Origin: Lingula anatina
Lineage: Eukaryota; Brachiopoda; Lingulata; Lingulida; Lingulidae
Assembly (NCBI RefSeq): GCF_001039355.2
Contig: NW_019775522.1
Location: 1-46,597 of the forward strand
DNA: 46,597 nt
Direction: 5' to 3'
Of this stretch, positions 10,801 through 22,600 are shown piece by piece. Within the stretch, counting starts at the first letter, position 1, and the number at the start of each line of letters is the position of its first letter. The notes beneath the pieces were generated by a model. That model was not told where the DNA came from and searched no databases. It was given only the letters and a program-made list of their open reading frames with translations. The position numbers and the translations under genes are program-made.

Positions 10801-13800
10801 TTTTACCTGGACACGTACCCTGTGACCCTCTACCCCTCAGATGACCCAAACAAGGAGGTCGTCAACATGCAACTCAACCACGTCTTCCTCAAGTTTGACC
10901 CAGACGCCATTTTGACTGTGATACGAAGTATTTTGACGCAGCAGAGGATTGTGTTTATGTCCAGCTGTTATGCCATGCTGACCACTGTGATGGAGGTATA
11001 TGGTCATTTTTTTGTTTTTAAGAAATGGCTCGTTTTTCACTAGATCTTAAATTTTTTTTAGAGAGTAGGACTTATTTATGGTAAATTTGCCTTTTTTAAT
11101 CTTTTAATGATTTGGCAAAAATTTTCAGTGATTGATTTTGAACATAGTTTATGGCTATCACATCAGTTATCCTCTTTATAAAAAAAGGCATATTAAAAAT
11201 GATTGGTTTTAATAATTTTGTTCATATTAATGTTTAAAGAAAGATAGTTATTATCATTAAGAAAATGATCTCTGCATATCAGAAGGGCTGTCTTTTCTCC
11301 TTTTCTCTAAGCAAACCCTAAATTTCCTTCATTCCTTACATTTTGTTCAAAATAATAATTATCTTTCAGAGTTTTCTTGTTTTCGTCCGCCCCTTTGTGT
11401 GGAACTATACCTATGTGCCCCTGATTCCTGAGAAGCTGCTGACACTGCTGGAGGCTCTAGGTTGTTTTATTATGGGATGCCATGCCAGACACAAAGGACT
11501 TGTTGAACAGGTAGGGTCCCCTTTTCTCAACTTTTTTAGCAGTCAGTCAAGGTGATAGATGATACAACCTGCCACCTTTGCCCATTAAGTCAGGTCTGCC
11601 CATCCTCCCCCCTCCCTGATTGTTTTATTATGGGTTGCCACACCATGCAGAAGGGGCTCATGGAACAGTATCCATTACTTCTACCTTTTTTACAACCAGA
11701 CTTTGTCAAGGTTTGGGAATGTGACAGTTGTGATAACCCATCATCCTTTGGTGTGCTCATTCAGGCAGGTGCTCCGCCTATTTCTGACTCCCCCCCCCCC
11801 TCCCAAGAGTGGTAGATAGAAGTTGGATATAGCTCAGTCCCATCATTCCAGTTTTTTTTTTCTTTTTTGACTCAAGTAGATAGCCGTAAGCATACAAAAT
11901 ATTGCCTGGTGAAGTACTGTGGGGTATCACTCTACTTCTCAAAATATTTTGATAAAGACATGATTTCTGTTGTGTCTTTTTTTAGATTGAAGGCATAGTG
12001 GCGGTCAATATAGACGATGGGTCGGTGGATGTGTGCAGTACCCTGAATATCCCACAGCTGCCGTTTGCAGCAGAACAGGATTTTAAGCAGGCAGTGACAC
12101 AAATGAAACCAAGACTCAACATGGAGATGGCCCAAGTGGAGAGGTCAGTATTTGTTGATTGTGTTAGTTGTGCACTGATTTGATTGTTGTTCTGAATATT
12201 GTTTTAACCAGAATGCTTCACAACTAAGAGCATCTGCTTATTCCAAATATCTAAGCTTTGTGAAGTTTAGTTTTAAAAAAAAAGAAAATTACCTTAGATT
12301 GAAACAGATTTCTTGGAGTCTAAGTGGCTTATGGTCAAAGGGTACTTATTCTGTAAAAATGAAAGAGATTGAAAAATGTTTGCAAAATATCAGAATGAAA
12401 ATAACTAACTTGATGAATAAATAATACTGATATGGTGTCAATGAAAAGCATGTTTAATTTATTTGTTTTAATCCTAGGGCTTTTCAGTTTATCCTGAGCT
12501 CTCTGAGTGATTTTCTAATTGTAATTTTGAAAGCATGTTATCAGTAGTTTTTCCTGACTTCAGACCCTGTCCTGTCAACTTGGAGCAGCTGACACACAAC
12601 AGAGACATGTTCCAGCTCCAGATCAACAAGGACATCCAGGCAGTGTGTCTAGAACTCATGGTGAACCTCTTCAGGTGAGTAATGTGATAGGTGAGATGAA
12701 TGTGTTAGGTGTGACATTTTGTAACAATTTGATTGTGTTAGGTGTGACATTTTGTAACAATTTGATTGTGTTAGGTGTGGCATTGTGCTATTGTTTATTA
12801 CCTTAGGAATGATGCCATGCATTTATTTTATTGTGTTAGGCGTGGCATTTACTGATTATGGAATGAATGGCATAGTGATAGACATGGCATTGTGCTAGGT
12901 GTGATATTGTTTTTTTATTGTGTTAGGTTTGGCATTGTGTTAGTTGTGACATTGTTTGATTGTGTTAGGTGTGACTTTACATCATCATTTGCATCTACTA
13001 GTAGTCATTCTGGAAATCATGGTTAAATATTTCTAGTGAAAGGACTTAGGTGTGCTACGAATTTGTAGTTCGCTTGCCTATTTTTCTGTTCCTTTTTTCT
13101 CCCCCCTTAAATAAGTATGAAGAGTTTTACATGGGTGAAAAGTATTTGCCTGTTTTTCTTGTAAGTGCTGCTTTCTATTGAGGCTTAACGGACAGTATGT
13201 GTATTTAAACACCATCACTGATTTAATAAGCAATTAATTTTATCAAATTTATTTTATTTATTATTTTTTTTAATTTCAATTTTGCATAATTTTAGAGAAG
13301 TGAAGAAATATATCAGAGAAGCCAGCAGCTTCTTCAACAAAGATCAGTTCTTGGAAAATCAAAGAGAAGAAGAACTACCTTTTTATAGAGAGGTAAGGTC
13401 ATTAGGTGCAGTTTAAAAAATGTTATCAAAGAATGGTGATTAGGTTTTTCCTTGACCTTTTCACTTTGAGCAGTATGCTTATATGAACCAGACCTTTTGA
13501 GAAATTGGCATACAAATACGGCCTTGTTCAGCAAAGCTTTTTTTTTTTTTTCATGAAGTACCATATTACTATCCAAAATTATAAGGTAATTTTAAATGTT
13601 ATGTAAAAATAACCTTGGATTTAGATCTTTCTCTGAAGCCTCTTCAATTGTCTACTCAGCAGTTGAGCATTTTGTCCATAATTCAGGTTGTCTCCACGGA
13701 ACTTTTCAAGGCCTTTGTCAGATCACGGTTTCAAGGGGCAGACTTTTTCGATGAATTTGAGGACAAGATGAAACTAGCGACTCGCCAACATGCTGGACCA

Positions 13801-16400
13801 AAGTTCCAGAACCCAGATGATCAGTAAGTTTTGATTTTGATAGTTGAGAGGGTGAAACATATTGCTGCTTTAGTTTGGATAGGGTACAGCAGTTTTGGTA
13901 CCACGAATGAATTGTGTAACATGATATTGTTTACACATAGTTTATACATTTCAGTAATTTAAAATTTAAAGCATTGTTTAACACATTGTATTATTGAAAA
14001 AGCTATGTAAATTTTATTGTTTTCTTTTAAATTCTTTACATTGTTACAAAATTTGTATTAATATATTTTAAAAAGTGTCTATATTTTGTTCTTGTCAATT
14101 ATTATCAGAGTGAGGCCAGGCCAGTTAAAGAAAAGGACCCCCAGTTACAGCAACCTGTTTAGTAGCCCACGGCCCGCGTGGTCTGGACACACAGGTGCTC
14201 TCACCTCCAAGACAGACTACATTGTCTTCCAGCTTCCTAGGTTCAGGTTCGAGTCTGTGGCAGGGTATCACAAAGTGCTCATGGAGGAGCTGACACGGAG
14301 GGAGAAAGTTAGTATTTAGTCAGATGTTTGTGAGTTGTTTTCTATAGGAACAAATTTTGATTGCATTTTGTATTACCTTTGCACCTAAAGGCCAAAGGGA
14401 ATGCAGATTTTCCTTATATATTGAAAATTGCCAGATACTAAATTTAATGTATTTTTTCAGATCTATTACTGGACTTGAAATTAAGTGTAATTGATGACAT
14501 TCAGATGAGAAACTTCATTTATGTAATATATGATTCAATGACAATTACTGTTAATATTACTCATAATAGCAATTTAATTATTATGAAATGATAACAACTG
14601 CTAGAGAAGTTTTGTAATAAGTTATAGTTTTATATTTTCAGTGCTGTAAGCAAGCCAACATGTTCCCAAGGAAGGCAGTCTACCTGTACTTGAGAGGGGC
14701 ACTACAGATTGCCTGCGATGAACCAATTCGAGGACTGAGAGATTTTGATGCCATTTGCAAATACAACAAAGCACTCTTCCCCAGCAAGTAGGTGCAAATA
14801 TTTTTGAAGATGTACGGGGTTGCTTAGTCTATCACCCTGAGTTTCAAATATGATGCTCTCTTCTGAGAAGTGTATTAACCCAGCTATATATTTAAGCTTG
14901 TCAATTTTTTATGATGAGCCCTCCCAGTCCATAATAATGGCATTAATAACAACTAACGACAGTAACAATAATGATGGTGATAACAGTAATAATAAAGATA
15001 AAAATAATAGCACTACTGTTATTAATTATTATTTTGTTAGCATTTTTCTAATTTTTTTGTCTCATTTTTCTTATTATTATTATTACACTGTGCATTGTTT
15101 CCAGGCAAGTAGGGAGTGTGATAGCCAGATTAACTCCCACCCAGAAAGAGATCCTGAGCCTCCAGGAGTGGTACAAGAGATCAGAACAGCTGCAGAGGAT
15201 TGAGGAGAGCAAGGGGAAACGCGGGGACGACATTGTGATTATCATGGAGTTTGAGAAAATTCCAGAAGACCCTATTTGTATGTATATTGTTTCTCTTAAT
15301 ATTATTAATATAGAATTGTCATGGTTTGTAGTGGTTGATGTAACTGAGTCCATGAGGATAATTAGAGGGTGTCATTTTAATGCATTGCTGTTGCCAATAG
15401 GTGAGCCATCAGTGGCCAGCTAGAGTTCTTGTGATATTGTCAGCATGATGAACTCACAGACATTGTCCAGAACTATGTTCTAATTAGTGTATGTATGAAA
15501 TTGAGATTAAAGTCTCATATATACTGTATCCATATTGTATTTTTATTATTTTTTAAAATTTTCTTACAGTTGTTAACTTAGCATACAGTATTATTATATT
15601 TCTTTATTTGAAGATATCCAAGACTTCTCCAGCCTGGTGGAATACATGGACATAGCATCTGACCATGACACCATTCAGCGGCTGTTTAATGCACTGACTG
15701 TCACTTGTCAGGACAACCAGAGTAGGTATAGTTTGCTGGGTGTGGGTGGCTGGTTGTGCTAGGTGAGAATGTTCATTGTGTTAGGTGAGAATGGTCATTG
15801 TGTTAGATGTGACAACTCATTGTATTGGGTGTGATGGCTAAATGTGCAACCTTGTTATGTATAATTTTTGTTGGGTATTACAGCTTTTGTTAATAACATC
15901 TCATTGTAATGGTGATATTACTTGTTCACTTAGTTTTGATTGAGTTTGATGAGGATGAAATCGAGTGTGTGAAGCTTATTATATATTTAAAGAAAGATTA
16001 CATTTCATATTCTAGTTGAGTGAAAACATTTTCCCATTGTTCTCAGTGTTTCAAGGTAATATTTTTTTCAATGGATCCAATATGATAATTATTATAACTG
16101 TAAAATAATTTTGTTTCATCTTCTGAATCAGTGTATACACCCCTGGACCCTGGCACATTTACTGTTTTTTATGAATGCTTGAAAGAAAACGAGAGCACTT
16201 GCCATGAACCCAAAATTCCCGAGGGATGCCTTGGCGAGAATGAGTGCATTCTGAAAGTATCTCAAATGATTGACACCAGGGGGAGGTTTAAGGACGTAGA
16301 CTCTGGCAACATGGAGGTCTATGGACCTGGGAGATTGATATTAACACAGAGAAGGTAGGCTTGTGTGTGTGTGTGTGTGTGTGTAAGTGTGTGTGTGTGT

Positions 16401-16431
<31 letters not shown>

Positions 16432-16594
16432 CATGCGTGTGTGTGAGTGCATGTAAGTGTGTTCATGTGTGTGTGGGTGCATGGATACATGCATGCATGT
16501 CTGTGTGCATGTGTGTATGGTTGTGTGTGTGTGTGTGTGTGGAAGACAAATGTTGACACAGAGAAGGAAGGGAGTGTTATATATTGTGCATGTG

Positions 16595-16637
<43 letters not shown>

Positions 16638-19600
16638 CCAGTTTAGGAGTAAAAAGCAAATGTGAATTAGACTTTTAGATTTTAATGCATAGGGTACAGT
16701 TTTAAAGGGATGACAACTGTTTTAAGTTTGGACAACATGAATATATGTTTGAGACCCTTGCCTAAAGGCTAGATCAATGCACAAGCTACATTAGTTTTTT
16801 CATTGCCTCTATCACCAAAAAAGGGAAAATTATTATATGTCCATTGGTATACATGTGAGGACAAGATATAATATAAAAAAATTATTTAAATTTTTTTATG
16901 ATTTTTTTTGCAGGATAGACATGTTCTTAGCCTCCTGATACTAAAAAGGATATTTTAAAATTTTGTGTAAATATTTACATTTTGTTTGCTTTGACCAAAA
17001 TCTGCTTTTAAGTTATTTTAATTTGAAATGTTTTTTTTTTATCTTCTATTTTGTGTAAAGGTTGTGCTTCATATGTGAAGGGACCCACAGATTTTGTGAC
17101 ATAGTTCGACTGCGGGACATCATATGTTTGGAGAAATCTACAGAAGGGTACTCCATATATGGAAAAAGGGAAAATTCTCTGAAGATTTACTCCAAAGTGA
17201 TGGGTTGGTAGACGATACTGGAACATTTCTCTTTGACAGTTGTTGAAGTGATGCAATGTTAGAGAACCTGAGACAATATCATTTGTGAAGTTGTCAAACT
17301 AGAAAAACACACAAAGAGTGCAAACTACTACAAAGGATCTCAGTTTTCATGTTTGATTAATAAATAGGATCCCCACCAAAATGTTATTGATTCTTAACTA
17401 ACCCATTTCTGATGTACTGGACAGCCTTTCAAATTTCAAATTCCAGTTTTGAAAAAATATATTTAAATTTGAGGAAATTCCACTTTTTAAAATTATAGAT
17501 ACCACCCAGGTTGTCTTCACAGCCATATTGAAGGAGGAGCGGAACTACTGGTTCACTCTGATCACAGAGATGTGGTCAGGCAAGCTGATGTCCGAGGAGT
17601 ACAAGGACCCGGGTCTGATACAGCAGGCAGCTAAGAATGTGATACTCATTGATGCTGTGATCAAAAGGTAGAATTTTACAGGGGAAGGACTGAAATGTCA
17701 CACCTAATGCAATGCACAATATTACATCTAGCACAGTGTCCATTTTCACATCTAACACAATGCATATTATCGCACCTAACACAATACACATTTTTTCTTA
17801 CTCATTTCACACTTCCCATCCAAGTTAATACACATTTTTATACCAATCACATAACTATGAATGTCATAACTATGAAAAAAAGACTTTTTCACACTTATCA
17901 CAATAAGCTGTGTCCCAATTGTCAAATTTAACATCTAACCTGGATCGACTTACATGTTATATTAATGGTTTTAGCCCTGTTCATTCCATTAAAAGATGTC
18001 AGCCTTTTTAGCCTAATAAATGATCAAATGGCAAAATAAAATTTAAAGAGAACAGCTTGCTCTTTATTGTTTTGTTAAATTTTATCTCACAAATACTACA
18101 GGCTGCACATTTTAAGATAATCACTTAAAAATGAAATATCTTTTAATGATTTGTTTAAAACCTAACTCCTTTATGAATGATATATATAATGTGACAGTAT
18201 TTTACAATCTTTTGAAATTCTCAGTGGGCAAGAAGAAACTGTGATGCATCACGAGCAATTGGAGGAGGCAGCCAACAAGTTGTGTTACTTCACTATGCTG
18301 AGAGAACAGCAGCAGACGGACTCTGCCCTGGATGCCAGCTGGAAGAAGACGTCTGGTCTGCTCCAACATCGTGTCAACCCTAACCAGCGCGAGCGCGATA
18401 GTCGGGCGGTGGAGGCGCTGTTGTACACTCCTGGCAGTATGTCATATTAATTGACGTTTTAGATTTTAATAAGAGTATATTGAGCACAAAATAGTATTAC
18501 TGTTAAAGTAACAATTCATTTTGTTGAATTAGTAATGCTATAGACCATGTATTGTAATCAATTTTGCTTGGAATTTAATTTGTGGATGACAAAGACAAGA
18601 AGAGCTGCCTGTTCTTAATTTTGAATACTTACTCTCACCTCAAACAATGGTGTTTCAATTTCTCCAGGCCATGTAAGGGATGAGAAGGAGGACAGTACCC
18701 TAAAGATAGTTGTTCTTAATTACGATATACTGATTGTACAATCTCATCTAACGCAATGGTGTTTCTATTTCTCCAGGCCGCGTGGGAGATGAGGATGAAG
18801 ACAGCACACCCAAGCTGTGGTGTGCTATGGGTAATGGGAAGGTGGAGGTGTACGATGCCAGTACCTGGGTTTTGGAGGCTTCCAACATTAAAGCTAAGGA
18901 CAGAGTGGTAATAAGGGTGTTAAAAAATGAACTTAATATTTATTTCAAAGAGAAAATGAATATATTTACTCTTCATGAACAGTATTGGAGGCAACCAATA
19001 TCACGGTTACAGACAGCATATTAAGAATGTTTCACCTGAAAAGAGTATGGTTTTAATTTATGAGTTTGAAAATAATTTGATTTTTATTGAGCAGTCACAG
19101 TTGAATGTGGGCTAGGTTTCAACCAATGATTGGCACATAATGTCCTTTCAACAATCCAGGAATGTCTCCTGTAACTGGATTAGAAACTAATATGGGTCTA
19201 GTTTGCAACAGTGATTAACAGATTGATACATTCTTTTCCAGGTGTGTCTGCTGGCAGTGGGGGAGAGTCAGGTGTGGGCGGGGTCATTTGACAGCGTCAT
19301 CTACGTGATTGACAGGCACAGCAAGCGTGCCAACTCCCAGCTGGTGGCCCACAGAGACCAGGTGTGTGATCTCACCATTTCTGACGACGGCAGGTGAGAA
19401 ATAGAAGGCTTTATTTTGTATATATAGTTGTAACTTTCAGCAACTCTGTATTGCAAGTTCCAAATGGCTTCCCCTCTCCCTTCCCTTGACTCCGCCCATA
19501 CACAGCTCCTCCGTCCATAGTAAACATTGGTCTGTTTTGCTTTGATTATGTGTTCCTTTGAGAAAGGTGTTATTCAATGATGAGCACTTTGATAGGATAA

Positions 19601-22600
19601 CAGGTTTCACTATCAATAATGTGGTAATTTATTGTAAACACACAAACTGTCATCCTGTCCTTGCCCTACTGTTGGATATTAGATAATTTCCCCCAAATAA
19701 CTGCCAGTGGATGTTTTAAGCTAAATAAAGTACCTTACTTAATCACTAACGGATTTATGAAAAAGCAGTGAAGTATTTTTAAATTTCATTTTTCGAAGTT
19801 GAATGAGTATTATTCTAACCTTTCTCTTACATGTTGGAGTGAGGCAATTTAGTTTTCAATAATTTATTGTTTTTTATAGTATGCTAAGCCTAGGTTGGAC
19901 CTTCAGTTCCTTCATTATGTGTATTTCACTTCCAGCACGGTGTATTCTGCCAGCCTAAATGGCCAAATAGTGGTTTGGGATACCTCAACACTCAAAGAGC
20001 TGAAACAACTGAGAGTGGATGGAGGAATTAAGGCCATAACATTTTTCCGCGATGAGTTGTGGTGTTTGAAAAGTAAGTGGTCTGAGTTTCATTTTATTGT
20101 ATTCATTTTTCTTTGTGCAAGAACTCTCTCTCTCTCTTTTATGTGGGTTTTTGATCAAGGTTCTCTTACTCATATCTCTCTTTCTTTTGTGGTCCACTCA
20201 GTCCAGATCATATTTTATTTTTTTTCCCATTGAAATATGGTTCTGCTCAGTTAATATTGATTGTTGATTATTTTCTTTAACCCCAGCTGACAGCTCTCTC
20301 TCTCTGGGGAAGGATATTTTCTCTTTAGTGTCTGTATATTTGCAAGCTTTGCTGTCTTATTTTTCTCTAACTCCAGGTCCCAACGATCTCCAACTTCTCC
20401 CCCCCCCTTTGCATTGCCCAGTTCTTTATAGTCTTCTCCTTATTTATCTCTCTCTCTTGATTGTCTGCAGCAAAGCAGGTTCAGAGTCTCCATCTTGATC
20501 TTCAGCTCTTTGTTTGATCTCTCCAGAAGTTTCTTTTCCACCATTTTCCTTCTTCTAACACCAGTGATTGAACATTCTCTTTCTTACTCTGCCTCATTTG
20601 CCATTTAACCTAGCTTCAAAGACACCCCCATTTATTTATTTATTTATCTATTTATTTTTGTCATTGTTTCAGATTCAGGAGAGTCCATAGCTGTGATATC
20701 AGTGGATGATGGTAAAATGAAGAGAGAACTCACATACCATGACCAGCAACATAACAGACCGTACAGATTTTCCTGTTTTCTTATTGCCAAAGGAGATGAG
20801 AATAATGTAAGTGTTTAGACTCAGGCCCATAGCCAGGGAGGGTTCGGGGGTTCGAAAGAACCGCCCCTTTTGCTGGGAAAAGGTCCACTCTGGGTAAAAT
20901 TTGATCTAAGTACGTGAAGGTTTTATGGGAAAAGGTCCATTTTTTCAGATAAAGAACCCCCCTTTTGAAATTGCTGGCTACGGGCCTGAGACTTGTGTCA
21001 AAAAATAAGTACTTCCCTTGTAAGACTTACTTTTAGCACATTGACAATAATTCTATTTGATCAATTCAAAGACAGCTTGCTACACTTAAAGTGCAAAATT
21101 GAAATATCCATATCATTATGCAAAGCTTAAAATATTGATTCCGTCTGTTTATAATCCATTTGACAAATGAAATGAATATTTCTTCCAATAATTATTACAA
21201 TTCATGCAGTGGCAGTGTTATTACTATTGGTACATTACCTGTGATGCCTTAGTCATTGGCTTCTAGTAAAACTCATTGTTTCATAAAACAACTCATGCAA
21301 TGTGGCAAGTACACACAACTGAATTTGAACTCTATTTGTTTCAGCAGACATCCCACAATGCCACAGTGTGGGTTGGCCATGATGACGTGCCAATGATAAC
21401 GGTGTGGGACGTAGATAACTTCAAAGAACGCATCACATGTCTGGAGGTGGACAAATCCAGGGGTTTTACCAAGCTCACACAAGTTGGAGACAATGTAAGA
21501 TCTCTAGTATAATTAAAACATTATGATTAGAGGTAAATCTAAGCTTACGATGTAATGCAGAAACAGTCAAACAAACAGCCATAGATGTCACCCTGCAACC
21601 ATGGCTGCATTGCATTCAATTTGAGGCTGATACTGTATTTTTATGTACAGACACAGATNCTTGTTTCTTACTCAATTCACACTTCCCATCCAAGTTAATA
21701 CACATTTTTATACCAATCACAATACAGAATGTCATAACTATCAAAAATAGACTTTTTCACACCTATCACAATAAGCTGTGTCCCAATTGTCAAATTTAAC
21801 ATCTAACCTGGATCGACTTACATGTTATATTAATGGTACTAGCCCTGTTCATTCCATTAAAAGATGTCAGCCTTTTTAGCCTAATAAATGATCAATTGGC
21901 AAAATGAAATTTAAAGAGAACAGCTTGCCCTTTATTGTTTTGTTAAATTTTATCTCACAAATACTGCAGGCTGCACATTTTATGATAATCACTCAAAAAT
22001 GAAATATCTTTAAATGATTTGTTTAAAACCTAACCCCTTTATGAATGATATATGTAATGTGACAGTATTTTACAATCTTTTGAAATTCTCAGTGGGCAAG
22101 AAGAAACTGTGATGCATCACGAGCAATTGGAGGAGGCAGCCAACAAATTGTGTTACTTCACTATGCTGAGAGAACAGCAGCAGACAGACTCTGCCCTGGA
22201 TGCCAGCTGGAAGAAGACGTCTGGTCTGCTCCAACATCGCGTCAACCCTAACCAGCGAGAGCGCGATAGCCGCGCTGTGGAGGCACTGTTGTATACTCCT
22301 GGCAGTAAGTCAAATAACTGACGTTTTAGATTTTAATTAGAGTATATTGAGCAGAAAATAGTATTACTGTAACTATTTATTTTGTTGAATTAGTAATACT
22401 ACCATAATTTTGCTTGGAATTTAATTTGTGGGGGACAAGGACAAGAACAGCACCCTCAGGAAAGTTGTTCCTAATTTTGATTGCTAAATCTCATTTAACA
22501 CAATGGTGTTTCTATTTCTGTAGGCCGTGTAGGGGATGAAGATGAGGACAGCACACCCAAGCTGTGGTGTGCTATGGGTAATGGGAAGGTGGAGGTGTAT

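Larger units (their letters stand above)
17796..21658 (+). repeat. Segmental duplication unit A (exons 20-25)
   Basis: From the phrase CACACTTCCCATCCAAGTTA near 17808 onward, this 3.8 kb block matches 21666-25570 through exons and introns, with scattered substitutions and small indels. It ends at a single N (21659), just inside an ACAGACACAGAT repeat that unit B lacks at the same place. Confidence 0.9.

Noticed and set aside
16288-16678. Several open frames rich in Cys-Val or His-Thr
   Set aside because: They are translations of a (TG)n microsatellite on both strands.
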